Notes: a model not told the origin generated them from the letters alone. Counted from the stretch's first letter, positions 7,075 to 14,532 are shown. The stretch: 15,755 nt of DNA from DATCJU01 sp036562635 (GCA_036562635.1 DATCJU010000166.1:1-15755), one strand, 5' to 3'. Made by a program: numbers and translations.

Positions 7075-7896
7075 GTGCCGGGGAGGACCGCGGGCGGGCG
7101 CGACAGGGTCGTGCCGATCGGTCTGTCCAGCGCGGCCGTGTGGCCCCAGTCGGTGGATGCCGCGTTCGCCCTGGCCGCCGAGCTGGGCTACGACGGCATC
7201 GAGCTGATGGTGTGGGCCGACCCGGTCAGCCAGGACGTGCGTGCGGTGGGCCGGCTGGCCGAGAAGTACGGGGTCCCGGTCCTGTCGGTGCACGCGCCCT
7301 GTCTGCTGATCACGCAGCGGGTGTGGTCCCCGGACCCGGAGGAGCGGCTGCGCCGGGCCGCGGCCGCGGCCCACGACCTGGGGGCCTCCACCGTGGTGGT
7401 GCATCCTCCGTTCCGCTGGCAGCGCCGCTACGCGGACGCCTTTCCCCGGCTGGTGGATCGGCTGGAGGAGGAGCACGGGGTGGCGATCGCGGTGGAGAAC
7501 ATGTTCCCGTTGCGTCCGCTGGGGCGGCGCGGGGGACTGCAGGTGTCGGGGTTCCGCCCCTCGCCCGATCCCACCGAGGTCGGGTACGCCCACTACACCC
7601 TGGACGTCTCGCACACCGCCGCGGCGCACGTGGACGCGCTGGAGCTGGCCAGGCGAATGGGGGACGCGCTGCGACACGTGCACCTGGCCGACGGCAGTGG
7701 TGCCCCGGTGGACGAGCACCTGGTGCCGGGTCGGGGCAGCCAGCCGTGTGCCGCGTTGTGCCAGGAGCTGGCCGGGAACGGGTTCGCCGGGTCGGTGGTG
7801 CTGGAGGTGAGCACCCGCAAGGCCCGCACCCGGGAGGAACGGGCGGGCATGCTCGCCGAGGCGTTGGCGTTCACCCGTCGGCACATGGCGCGCTGA
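7075..7896 (+). CDS. Sugar phosphate isomerase/epimerase-like TIM-barrel protein
   Basis: A 273-residue xylose-isomerase-like barrel (AP_endonuc_2 fold). Strand-end motifs in order: GYDGIELMVWADPVSQD, LSVHAPCLL (H73), VVVHPPFRWQRRY (H110), AVENMFP (E141, likely metal ligand), YTLDVSHT (D177, H180), HVHLADGSG, DEHLVPGRGSQP and VVLEVST. These match my memory of mycobacterial Rv0498 closely, and the C-terminal glutamate and histidine ligands are kept, so it is likely an active divalent-metal enzyme. The substrate is unknown. Three in-frame GTG codons compete (7060, 7075, 7111); 7075 is chosen because GGAGG at 7066-7070 sits just ahead of it. GTG 7060 would overlap the previous stop by 4 nt. Either way the gene is coupled to the membrane protein gene. 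Confidence 0.88.
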   Translation: MPGRTAGGRDRVVPIGLSSAAVWPQSVDAAFALAAELGYDGIELMVWADPVSQDVRAVGRLAEKYGVPVLSVHAPCLLITQRVWSPDPEERLRRAAAAAHDLGASTVVVHPPFRWQRRYADAFPRLVDRLEEEHGVAIAVENMFPLRPLGRRGGLQVSGFRPSPDPTEVGYAHYTLDVSHTAAAHVDALELARRMGDALRHVHLADGSGAPVDEHLVPGRGSQPCAALCQELAGNGFAGSVVLEVSTRKARTREERAGMLAEALAFTRRHMAR

Positions 7897-8021
7897 GCAG
7901 TGGTTTTACCGTTTTTCTCGAGGCTTCCTCAAAAGTGCGCTGTGCCCGCCGGGTCCGGTTGTTGTGCGCTGTCGGTCGGACTGGTGAAATATCCCGGTTC
8001 GTCGTGTTCGTCCGGTGTGCG

Positions 8022-8043
8022 GGAATTGGTGATCACCAATTCC
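8022..8043. promoter_or_regulatory. 22-bp perfect palindrome (operator-like)
   Basis: Eleven-nt arms GGAATTGGTGA / TCACCAATTCC meet at TGATCA with no spacer. It lies 78 nt before the thioesterase ATG in a patch clearly richer in A/T than the genes. Symmetry, length and position suit a dimeric regulator. As RNA it could only form a 9-bp stem with a GAUC loop, with no T-run after it, so an operator is the better reading. Confidence 0.5.
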
Positions 8044-8120
8044 TGTCCCGATGATTACCGATGATCAACACCGGTTCGGTGCCGCTCCCGTGAGCGCGTG
8101 ATACGTGGCAGGCTTCACCC

Positions 8121-9023
8121 ATGAGTGTTACCGCTTGGTCACGGCGGTTGTCGCCGGCCGTCGTGTCGTTCTCCGTGGCGTCCGGGGTGCGCCCGCTCGG
8201 GGACGGCACGTTCATGGCTGAGTTGTCTCCGGTGTGGACGATCGGCGGTCGACCACACGGTGGATATCTGCTGGCCGTGCTGACCAGGGCGGCTCTCGCC
8301 TCGGTGGACCCCCGGGGACAGAACGGGGGCCTGGACCCGGTGGCGGTGAGCGCGGAGTTCCTCAGCTCGCCGGAGGTCGGGCCCGCGATGGTCCGCACCG
8401 AGGTGCGCAAGACGGGCCGCACCCTCTCGGTGGTGCGGTCCACTCTGGAGCAACGCGGCCGGGTGTGCGTGGAGGCCAGCGTGACCCTGGGGCGGCTGTC
8501 GGCGGAGCCCGAGGTGGTGTGGGCCGACCTGCCGCAGCTGCCGGCCTCGCCGACACCCCGCTCGGTGGACCTGGGCGCGTTGCCGCTGGCCGAGGCGTTC
8601 CGGGTGACCAAGGGGTGCGAACTGCGGCTGGACACCTCCACCGCGGTGTTCCTCAGCGGTGCCACGGGGGACGACGAGCAGAACCGGGCGGTGGGCGACC
8701 CGGTGCTGCGGATGTGGACCCGCCCCAAGGGCGAGCGCACCGACCTGCTGTTCGCGCTGGTCGCGGGGGACATCACCCCGCCGGTGACGTTCAACCTGGG
8801 CCGGATCGGCTGGTCGCCGACCGTGCAGCTCACCGCGCTGCTGCGGGCCCGGCCGGCCCCGGGGTGGCTGCGGGTGGAGGCCCGGTGCCGCGCGGTGCAC
8901 GGCCAGTGGTTCGACGAGGACCTGGTCGTGGTCGACTCCGCCGGCCGCCTGGTGTGCCAGGCCCGCCAGCTCGCCCTGGCCCCCGCCGACCCGGCCAGGG
9001 AGCAGCCCAGGGAACAGCGGTAG
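8121..9023 (+). CDS. TesB-like double-hotdog acyl-CoA thioesterase
   Basis: A 300-residue protein expected to hydrolyse acyl-CoA thioesters in the cytoplasm. The N-terminal hotdog carries IGGRPHGGYLLAVL (41-54), the HGGYL hallmark of the TesB/4HBT_3 group. The C-terminal hotdog has AGDITPP with D217, VQLT with T238 and CQARQLAL with Q280. These match the Asp-Thr/Ser-Gln arrangement of TesB-type enzymes, so activity is likely. No Shine-Dalgarno precedes the ATG; CAGGCT ends 6 nt upstream, suggesting a leaderless transcript. It sits 41 nt before proC, in the place of mycobacterial Rv0499, with no metabolic link to proline. The natural acyl substrate is unknown; lipid turnover with the nearby acyltransferase is possible. 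Confidence 0.85.
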   Translation: MSVTAWSRRLSPAVVSFSVASGVRPLGDGTFMAELSPVWTIGGRPHGGYLLAVLTRAALASVDPRGQNGGLDPVAVSAEFLSSPEVGPAMVRTEVRKTGRTLSVVRSTLEQRGRVCVEASVTLGRLSAEPEVVWADLPQLPASPTPRSVDLGALPLAEAFRVTKGCELRLDTSTAVFLSGATGDDEQNRAVGDPVLRMWTRPKGERTDLLFALVAGDITPPVTFNLGRIGWSPTVQLTALLRARPAPGWLRVEARCRAVHGQWFDEDLVVVDSAGRLVCQARQLALAPADPAREQPREQR

Positions 9024-9064
9024 CGGACACGACCCCGACCGGCCGGCGTGGCACCCTGGTGCGC

Positions 9065-9874
9065 ATGACGACGATCGCCGTGCTGGGAGCGGGTAAGATC
9101 GGGGAGGCGCTGCTGTCCGGGCTGCTGCAGGCCGGGCGGAGCCCACAGGACCTGATGTTCTGCGAGCGCCACCCGGAGCGCAGCGCGGAGCTGACCAGGC
9201 GGTACGGGGTGCGCGGGGTGGACCTGGCCACCGCGGCCGGCGCGGACGTGCTGGTGGTGGCGGTCAAGCCGCAGGACATCGATCCGCTGCTGAAGGAGCT
9301 GGCGCCGCACGTCACCCCCCGCACGCTGGTGGTGTCCCTGTGCGCCGGCCTGCCCACCACGCTGTTCGAGCGGTGCCTCCCCGAGGGCACGCCCGTGGTG
9401 CGGGTCATGCCGAACACGCCCATGGTCGTCGGGGAGGCGATGAGCGCCGTCTCCGGTGGCCGGCACGCCCGGCCGGAACACCTGGAGCTGGTGGAGGAGC
9501 TGCTGGGCAGCGTCGGCAAGGTGGTGCGGGTGCCCGAGTCCCAACAGGACGCGGTGACCGCGCTGTCCGGGTCCGGCCCCGCCTACTTCTTCTACCTGGT
9601 CGAGGCGATGATCGACGCCGGCATCCTGCTCGGCATCCCGCGGGCGGTGGCCACCCAGCTGATCATCCAGTCCGCGGTGGGTGCGGCGACCATGCTGCGG
9701 GACACCGGTGAGCACCCGGTGACGCTGCGCGAGGCGGTCACCTCCCCGGCGGGTACCACGATCATGGCCATCCGGGAGCTGGAGCGGCACGGGGTGCGGG
9801 CCGCCATGCTGGCCGCGATCGAGGCGGCCCGGGACCGTTCGGTGGAGCTGGGGCGGGCACACGAGACGGACTGA
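9065..9874 (+). CDS. proC: Pyrroline-5-carboxylate reductase
   Basis: A 269-residue enzyme catalysing the last step of proline synthesis: NAD(P)H-dependent reduction of 1-pyrroline-5-carboxylate. The Rossmann motif is at the N-terminus (AVLGAGKIGEALL, G8-G13), followed by VVAVKPQDIDPLL, VVRVMPNTPMVVGEAM, and the signature SGSGPAYFFYLVEAMIDAG. The C-terminal TSPAGTTIMAIRELERHG is the conserved P5CR helix region that closes the active site. Length is normal. ATG 9065 is preferred over GTG 9059 because the family N-terminus starts 3-5 residues before the first beta strand. There is no clear Shine-Dalgarno; CACCCT ends 7 nt before the ATG. The neighbour order thioesterase-proC-HTH-bS22 is that of mycobacteria. 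Confidence 0.96.
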   Translation: MTTIAVLGAGKIGEALLSGLLQAGRSPQDLMFCERHPERSAELTRRYGVRGVDLATAAGADVLVVAVKPQDIDPLLKELAPHVTPRTLVVSLCAGLPTTLFERCLPEGTPVVRVMPNTPMVVGEAMSAVSGGRHARPEHLELVEELLGSVGKVVRVPESQQDAVTALSGSGPAYFFYLVEAMIDAGILLGIPRAVATQLIIQSAVGAATMLRDTGEHPVTLREAVTSPAGTTIMAIRELERHGVRAAMLAAIEAARDRSVELGRAHETD

Positions 9875-9898
9875 GCCGTCTTCGCGTACGTCCTTCGA

Positions 9899-9919
9899 CG
9901 GGCCGGTCGATCCGGCCCG
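9899..9919 (+). terminator. Hairpin after proC
   Basis: CGGGCCGG (9899-9906), loop TCGAT, CCGGCCCG (9912-9919): an 8-bp perfect stem 25 nt after the proC stop. No T-run follows. Confidence 0.5.
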
Positions 9920-10078
9920 GTGTCACCCGCATGACCTGCGCAAAGCGGGTTTGGTCACCCGGAACGGCGGGTACTTCACCGGTCACAGGAGTCCCAGCGA
10001 TACCGCTGTTTCCAACAGGTCATGGGGGCCGGTGCCGCCGACCCGCGCGGCCCGGCACGGGCGAAGGGCGCGTGACAC

Positions 10079-10294
10079 ATGTCGTCGAACGGGGATACCG
10101 AGCAGGCGGCCCTCGGCCAGGTGCAGTTCCTCACGGTCGCCGAGGTGGCCGCGATCATGCGGGTGTCGAAGATGACCGTGTACCGGCTGGTGCATTCGGG
10201 AGAGTTGCCGGCGGCCCGGGTCGGACGGTCGTTCCGGGTGCCGGAGAAGGCGGTGCACGAGTACCTGCAGAACGCCTACTTCGGGGTGAACTGA
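10079..10294 (+). CDS. Small excisionase-type (MerR-like) helix-turn-helix protein
   Basis: A 71-residue DNA-binding protein. The HTH segment FLTVAEVAAIMRVSKMTVYRLVHSGELPA (about 17-45) is followed by the wing ARVGRSFRVPEKAVHEYL, the usual excisionase/BldC-like layout. It is near-identical to what I recall of mycobacterial Rv0500A. No phage or integrase genes are nearby, so despite the family name it is a chromosomal regulator, not a mobile-element factor. The ATG at 10079 has GAAGGG 10 nt upstream. A 13-bp hairpin directly after the stop suggests a separate short transcript. Targets are unknown; the direct repeats at 10737-10777 are worth testing, since BldC is known to bind direct repeats. 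Confidence 0.88.
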   Translation: MSSNGDTEQAALGQVQFLTVAEVAAIMRVSKMTVYRLVHSGELPAARVGRSFRVPEKAVHEYLQNAYFGVN

Positions 10295-10298
10295 GTCC

Positions 10299-10347
10299 CC
10301 GGCACGTGGCGCTCGTCACCGCGCGGGGCGTGCCCGCCACGTGCCGG
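10299..10347 (+). terminator. Long hairpin after the HTH gene
   Basis: A perfect 13-bp stem, CCGGCACGTGGCG (10299-10311) with CGCCACGTGCCGG (10335-10347), encloses a 23-nt G/C-rich loop. It starts 5 nt after the HTH stop. The length and position make it a good terminator candidate, although no T-tract follows. Confidence 0.6.
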
Positions 10348-10501
10348 TGGGGCCGTCCGAGGGAGAGAAGCGGCGGCCGTGCCGGGCCGCGTACGCGATA
10401 CAGGTACCCTGGTGGCCCGTTCGTGCCTGATGTGCGAGCTGCTCGCCCGCACCGGTGCGCGAGGCAGATCGACACTGTCCGACGACTAGCGAGGATCGCG
10501 T

Positions 10502-10603
10502 ATGGGCTCGGTCATCAAGAAGCGCCGCAAGCGTATGTCCAAGAAGAAGCACCGCAAGCTGCTGCGCAAGACCCGCGTCCAGCGCCGCAAGCTGAAGAAG
10601 TGA
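10502..10603 (+). CDS. Small ribosomal subunit protein bS22 (AURKAIP1/COX24 domain)
   Basis: A 33-residue, extremely basic peptide (MGSVIKKRRKRMSKKKHRKL onward, ending RRKLKK) with no acidic residue. It matches the actinobacterial 33-residue AURKAIP1/COX24-domain protein (mycobacterial Rv0500B), identified in mycobacterial ribosome structures as a 30S protein, bS22. GAGGA (10491-10495) lies 6 nt before the ATG. A hairpin immediately follows the stop. It is below common gene-length cut-offs and easily missed. The call rests on near-complete sequence identity plus synteny. Confidence 0.93.
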   Translation: MGSVIKKRRKRMSKKKHRKLLRKTRVQRRKLKK

Positions 10604-10610
10604 CGCCGTG

Positions 10611-10643
10611 CGACGCCCGTCCGGACATCCGGGGCGGGCGTCG
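10611..10643 (+). terminator. Terminator hairpin after the bS22 gene
   Basis: CGACGCCCGTCC (10611-10622) pairs with GGGCGGGCGTCG (10632-10643), 12 bp with one G-U pair and a 9-nt loop. It begins 7 nt after the bS22 stop and is followed by TTCCGTTCC. Confidence 0.6.
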
Positions 10644-10736
10644 TTCCGTTCCGGGGGTTACCCGGGGCTCCGGGGGCGGGTGCGGTCGTCCGGCCCGCCG
10701 GGGCCGGCCGGGGGTGTCACCCGCTTCGGGGCGGGT

Positions 10737-10777
10737 GTGTTGCTTCCGTGTTGCTCCTGGTAATTCTGTGTTGCTCC
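10737..10777 (+). repeat. Three direct repeats GTGTTGCT(T/C)C upstream of the epimerase gene
   Basis: Copies start at 10737, 10748 and 10768. The last two are identical 10-mers, GTGTTGCTCC; the first has T for C at position 9. Start-to-start distances are 11 and 20 bp, close to one and two helical turns, so all lie on one face of DNA. This resembles an array of head-to-tail regulator sites. Confidence 0.6.
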
Positions 10778-10803
10778 GAACGGCCGGATCGGTGGTGCGC
10801 GGG

Positions 10804-10809
10804 TAGCAT
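10804..10809 (+). promoter_or_regulatory. Candidate -10 box of the epimerase gene
   Basis: TAGCAT fits TANNNT and lies 35 nt before the ATG at 10845, leaving a short leader with the ribosome-binding site AGGGAG. No good -35 stands 17-18 bp upstream. The three direct repeats lie 27-67 bp upstream, which would suit an activator. Confidence 0.35.
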
Positions 10810-10844
10810 TCCGACTCGGTAACCGGCCGTGTTCAGGGAGTCGC

Positions 10845-11876
10845 ATGGCGCCCAGGATCGTCCTCGTCACCGGAGTCAGCCGGTTCCTCGGCGGGCATCT
10901 GGCGGCCAGGCTCGCAGCTGATCCCGGTATCGAGCGGGTGCTCGGCGTGGACACCGTGCCTCCGAGCCCGAGCCTGCAGCGTCGGCTGGGGCGCACCGAG
11001 TTCATCCGGGCCGACATCCGCAATCCGCTCATCGCCAAGGTGGTCACGCGGGCGAAGGTGGACACGGTGGTGCACGCCTCGGTGACGGCGCATCCCGGTG
11101 GGCCGCGGTCCGCGGTCAAGGAGATGAACGTCATCGGCACCATGCAGCTGCTGGCGGCCTGCCAGAAGTCGCCGCGGGTGCGGAAGTTCGTGCTCAAGTC
11201 CACCTCGGCCGTCTACGGGTCCAGTCCGCGGAACCCGGCCCTGTTCACCGAGGAGATGGCGCCCAAGGACCTGCCGTCGTCCGGGTTCGCCAAGGACGCC
11301 GCCGAGGTCGAGGGGTACGTACGGGGGTTCGCCCGGCGCCGCCCGGACGTGGTGGTGACGGCCCTGCGGTTCGCCGGGATCATCGGCCCGCACGTCGACA
11401 CCCCGTTGACCCGCTACTTCGCCCAGCCGTTCGTGCCCACCACCCTCGGCTACGACCAGCGGCTGCAGCTGTTGCACGTCGAGGACGCGCTGGCGGTGCT
11501 GGAGCGGGCCACGCTGCACGACCTGCCCGGGGTGTTCAACGCGGCGGCCGACGGGGTGCTGATGCTCTCCCAGGCGATCCGGCGTGCCGGGCGGTTGCCG
11601 TTGCCGCTGCCCGGGCCCGCGGTGTCCCCGGTGCGGCGGCTGCTGCAGACGATCCGGCTGGCCGACTTCCCGCCCGAGCAGATGCGGGCGTTGGACTTCG
11701 GGCCGGTCATGGACAACGGCAAGCTCAAGCAGGAGTTCGGCTTCACGCCACGCTGGACCACCCAGCAGGCGTTCGACGACTACGTCAACGGCCACGGGTT
11801 GCCACGGCTGATCGATCCGGAGCTGGTCGCGGCGGCCGAGCGTGCCGTGCTCGGCACCGTGGCCCGGCTGCGGTGA
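10845..11876 (+). CDS. Atypical SDR, NAD-dependent epimerase/dehydratase-like
   Basis: A 343-residue protein of the extended SDR fold, in the position of mycobacterial galE2 (Rv0501). The nucleotide-binding loop is present (IVLVTGVSRFLGGHLAARL, with G10 and the GG at the loop end), as are DIRNPLIAKVV, VVHASVTAHPGG and the STSAVYGSSPRNP segment. Where active epimerases have YxxxK, this protein reads S-G-F148-A-K-D-A152-A-E: Phe replaces Tyr and Ala replaces Lys. A normal UDP-sugar epimerase reaction is therefore doubtful; it may bind a dinucleotide or ligand, or use other residues. GGGAG before the ATG decides the start. The acyltransferase follows 58 nt later on the same strand, so they probably share a transcript. 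The name galE2 in mycobacteria is by homology only. Confidence 0.85.
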   Translation: MAPRIVLVTGVSRFLGGHLAARLAADPGIERVLGVDTVPPSPSLQRRLGRTEFIRADIRNPLIAKVVTRAKVDTVVHASVTAHPGGPRSAVKEMNVIGTMQLLAACQKSPRVRKFVLKSTSAVYGSSPRNPALFTEEMAPKDLPSSGFAKDAAEVEGYVRGFARRRPDVVVTALRFAGIIGPHVDTPLTRYFAQPFVPTTLGYDQRLQLLHVEDALAVLERATLHDLPGVFNAAADGVLMLSQAIRRAGRLPLPLPGPAVSPVRRLLQTIRLADFPPEQMRALDFGPVMDNGKLKQEFGFTPRWTTQQAFDDYVNGHGLPRLIDPELVAAAERAVLGTVARLR

Positions 11877-11934
11877 ACGCCACCCGGGCAGGGGCGCGCC
11901 GCCGGGGAGCCGGCGCACACAGGAGGGAGGGGAC

Positions 11935-13032
11935 GTGGTGGACGCGCGCGTGATCCCGCTGCACGACCGGGGGCCGTTGCGGGCGGAGCAGGTGTCGGCG
12001 GGGGCGTCCGGGAGGACGGGGGAGGCTGTGCGAGGGCGGTCCGGACGGTCCGACCAGGACGCGTCGGTGTCGCCGCTGCGGGCGGTCGATCCGGTCGCCG
12101 GGGCGGAGGCCGGTGGGGCCGGGGAGACCCCACGAACTGCGGGGAGCACCCCGGGTGCGGGGGCCGCGGGTCCGGCCGGGGCGGGGGCGCCGGCCTGGGA
12201 GGAGCGGCTGGCCGAGGTGCTGGCCTTCCTGCGGCGCCGGCTGACCGGTGACTACCAGGTGGACGAGTTCGGGTTCGACCCCGAGCTGACCGACACGGTG
12301 CTGATGCCGCTGCTGCGGCCGCTGTACGAGAAGTGGTTCCGGGTGGAGGCGATCGGCCTGCACAACGTGCCCGCCGAGGGGGCGGCGCTGTTGGTCGCCA
12401 ACCACTCCGGCACGCTGCCGCTGGACGCCCTGATGACCGGGCTGGCCCTGTACGACCACCACCCGGCGCGGCGGCACCTGCGCATGCTGGGCGCGGACCT
12501 GGTGTTCCGGCTGCCGGTGATCAGTTCGCTGGCCCGCAAGGCCGGGCACACGCTGGCGTGCAACCCGGACGCGGAGCGGTTGTTGCGTTCCGGGGAGCTG
12601 GTCGGGGTGTGGCCGGAGGGGTTCAAGGGCATCGGCAAGCCGTTCCGGGACCGGTACAAGCTGCAGCGGTTCGGGCGGGGCGGGTTCGTGTCCGCCGCGT
12701 TGCGCACGAAGGCGCCGATCGTGCCGTGCGCCATCGTCGGGGCGGAGGAGATCTACCCGAAGATCGGTGACCTCAAGGTGGTGGCCCGCCTGTTCGGACT
12801 GCCGTACTTCCCGGTCACCCCGCTGTTCCCCTGGTTCGGGCCGCTCGGGCTGGTCCCGCTGCCGTCGAAGTGGTACATCGAGTTCGGCGAGCCGATCCGC
12901 ACCGAGGACTACCCGGACGGCGCGGAGGACGACCCGATGCTGGTGTTCAACCTGACCGACCAGGTGCGGGAGACCATCCAGCAGACGCTGTACCGGCTGC
13001 TCACCCGGCGGCGGAACGCCTTCCTCGGCTGA
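11935..13032 (+). CDS. Lysophospholipid acyltransferase family protein (PlsC/MGAT-like)
   Basis: A 365-residue acyltransferase at the Rv0502 position. About 80 N-terminal residues are Ala/Gly/Ser-rich and probably disordered. The conserved domain begins near WEERLAEVLAFLRRRL. LVANHSGTLPLDAL holds N156-H157 and D164, the spaced His/Asp pair of the MGAT-like branch rather than the tight HX4D of classical PlsC. GVWPEGFKGIGKPF (224-237) and VPCAIVGAEEIYPK are the other family blocks. It should transfer an acyl chain to a glycerolipid or related acceptor at the inner membrane face; the acceptor is unknown. The hydrophobic segment PYFPVTPLFPWFGPLGLVPL may dip into the membrane. GTG 11935 is chosen for the strong AGGAGG at 11921-11926; GTG 11938 is next to it. 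Confidence 0.9.
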   Translation: MVDARVIPLHDRGPLRAEQVSAGASGRTGEAVRGRSGRSDQDASVSPLRAVDPVAGAEAGGAGETPRTAGSTPGAGAAGPAGAGAPAWEERLAEVLAFLRRRLTGDYQVDEFGFDPELTDTVLMPLLRPLYEKWFRVEAIGLHNVPAEGAALLVANHSGTLPLDALMTGLALYDHHPARRHLRMLGADLVFRLPVISSLARKAGHTLACNPDAERLLRSGELVGVWPEGFKGIGKPFRDRYKLQRFGRGGFVSAALRTKAPIVPCAIVGAEEIYPKIGDLKVVARLFGLPYFPVTPLFPWFGPLGLVPLPSKWYIEFGEPIRTEDYPDGAEDDPMLVFNLTDQVRETIQQTLYRLLTRRRNAFLG

Positions 13033-13058
13033 GAGGCCGGGTGGGCGCGCCCGGATGT

Positions 13059-13080
13059 CCCCGGTGTTCCGGCACCGGGG
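13059..13080. terminator. Shared terminator hairpin between convergent genes
   Basis: CCCCGGTG (13059-13066), loop TTCCGG, CACCGGGG (13073-13080): a perfect 8-bp stem. It lies between the stop of the + strand acyltransferase and the stop of the minus-strand lipoprotein, so it could end transcription from both sides. Confidence 0.5.
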
Positions 13081-13110
13081 TGGTGTCGGCCCGCGCGGGA
13101 CGGGACGCGG

Positions 13111-13425
13111 TCAGGACCTGATCCTCTGCTGTCGTTTGTGGGTGCAGAAGCCGTCCCACTCCGGGACCCGCAGCAGCGGGCCGCTCCGGTGCGACCCCGC
13201 TCGCCGGTCGTCGGTGGAGGTGGTGACGAACCCGAGCCCCTGGACGCACACCCGTGCCACGTCGGGGAAGTGGTCGGTGTTGCGGTAGATCTCGACGTAG
13301 TCGACGTCCCCCACCAGGTTCGGTGACCGGTTCTCCTGCTCGTCCCGGCTGCTGGTGCGCGTGGTGCAGCCGGTCAGCGCGAGCGCCACCACGGTGGCCA
13401 GGAGAGCGGGTGTCGTCCTGCTCAT
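13111..13425 (-). CDS. Small secreted lipoprotein, function unknown
   Basis: A 104-residue protein. Residues 1-19 are a signal peptide (SR at the start, then LLATVVALAL) ending in the lipobox LTGC, so Cys20 should be lipidated and the mature protein tethered outside the membrane. The mature part starts with a polar Thr/Ser/Arg/Glu/Asn linker, then a compact domain DVDYVEIYRNTDHFPDVARVC continuing to EWDGFC. C60 and C94 could form a disulfide. The ATG is set by the signal peptide; no good ribosome-binding site is seen. I do not recognise the family beyond a resemblance to short actinomycete lipoproteins with YRNxDxFPxVARVC-type cores. It is alone, 185 nt from the SDR stop. Confidence 0.8.
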   Translation of the reverse strand: MSRTTPALLATVVALALTGCTTRTSSRDEQENRSPNLVGDVDYVEIYRNTDHFPDVARVCVQGLGFVTTSTDDRRAGSHRSGPLLRVPEWDGFCTHKRQQRIRS

Positions 13426-13610
13426 GGTGTTCTCGCATTCGTCGGCGGCATCGTCGCCCCGGCCGCCGCATCGTCCCCCTCGGATGCACGGACGGCCGGC
13501 CCCCTCCTGGGGAGTGTGACAGCGATTGTTGCCCGGACGGTAGGTCCGAACATGCGAAAGCTGCAGGCGAACCGGGTGGTGATCAGGGGCGAGGGGTGTT
13601 CCGGGCCCGG

Positions 13611-14471
13611 TCAGGCGGGCCGGTCCGGGGCCGGGACGGCGTGTTCGGCGGCGCGGCTGACCTCCTCCCAGGCCGCCCAGGTGTCCATCCGCCGGCGGGA
13701 GAGGTCGAGGGCCAGGTCGTAGACCAGGCTGCCCAGCAGCAGGCGTAGTGGTGGGTTCTCGGCGTCGACCAGTTTCATCAGGGCCTCGGCGGCCAGCCGG
13801 GGGTCGCTGTCGACCGACTCCTCGGCCCACTGTCTCTCGATCTCGGTGCGCAGCGGCGCGTACGCCGGCAGCGGCTCGGTCGTGGTCATGCTGGGGTAGA
13901 GGTCGGTCCAGTAGCCGCCCGGTTCGACGAGGGTGACCCTGATCCCGAACGGGGCGGCCTCCGCGGCCAGTGCCTCGCTCATTCCTTCCAGCGCGGACTT
14001 GCTCGCGCTGTACAGGCCGGCGCCGGGGAACCCGATCAGGGCGCCGATGCTGGAGATCTGCACGATGTGCCCGGAGCCCTGGGCGCGCAGGTGCGGCAGG
14101 ACGGCCTGGCTGACCCACAGGGCGCCGAAGAAGTTGGTCTCCAGTTGGGCGCGGGCCTGGGCCTCGGTGAACTCCTCCACCATGCCGAAGAACAGGGTGC
14201 CGGCGTTGTTGACCACGATGTCGAGCCGTCCGAAGTGGGCGACGGCCCGGACGACGGTGGCGTGGACGGCGGCGCGGTCGGTGACGTCCAGTGGCAGGGG
14301 CAGCAGTCTGCCCTCGTGTGCGGCGGCGAGTCCGTCGAGCGGGGTGACGTCCCGGGCCACGCCGACCACCCGGTCGCCCGCGTCGAGTGCGGCCCGGGTG
14401 AAGGCCCGGCCGAGGCCCCTGCTGGCGCCGGTGACGAACCAGACGCGGCCGGTGGGGGTGGTGGTGGACAT
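13611..14471 (-). CDS. Short-chain dehydrogenase/reductase, classical type
   Basis: A 286-residue NAD(P)-dependent oxidoreductase. Cofactor loop TGASRGLG (14-21), LDVTD (61-65), NNAG (88-91), and catalytic residues S141, Y154 and K158 (YSASK) are all in place with normal spacing, so it should be active. The basic residue R18 in the glycine loop and VARDV after strand 2 lean to NADP(H), an inference. The PGG loop and a long C-terminal helix region follow the pattern of SDRs acting on hydrophobic alcohols or ketones; the substrate is unknown. AGGAG (14477-14481 on this strand) precedes the ATG. It diverges from the tetR gene across a region with a near-consensus promoter and two operators, so it is very likely the repressor's main target. 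Confidence 0.93.
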   Translation of the reverse strand: MSTTTPTGRVWFVTGASRGLGRAFTRAALDAGDRVVGVARDVTPLDGLAAAHEGRLLPLPLDVTDRAAVHATVVRAVAHFGRLDIVVNNAGTLFFGMVEEFTEAQARAQLETNFFGALWVSQAVLPHLRAQGSGHIVQISSIGALIGFPGAGLYSASKSALEGMSEALAAEAAPFGIRVTLVEPGGYWTDLYPSMTTTEPLPAYAPLRTEIERQWAEESVDSDPRLAAEALMKLVDAENPPLRLLLGSLVYDLALDLSRRRMDTWAAWEEVSRAAEHAVPAPDRPA

Positions 14472-14532
14472 GGGCGCTCCTGCACCGCGTGGGGGTACTC
14501 GTCCCGTGGGCGGTGTCCGCGGCCCGAGTAGG

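Noticed and set aside
8033..9862. 609-codon minus-strand frame over the thioesterase and proC
   Set aside because: Antisense shadow of two genes with full catalytic motifs.
10079..10294. Excisionase annotation read as evidence of an integrated element
   Set aside because: No integrase, attachment repeats or phage genes nearby; the gene is in the conserved proC-bS22 neighbourhood.
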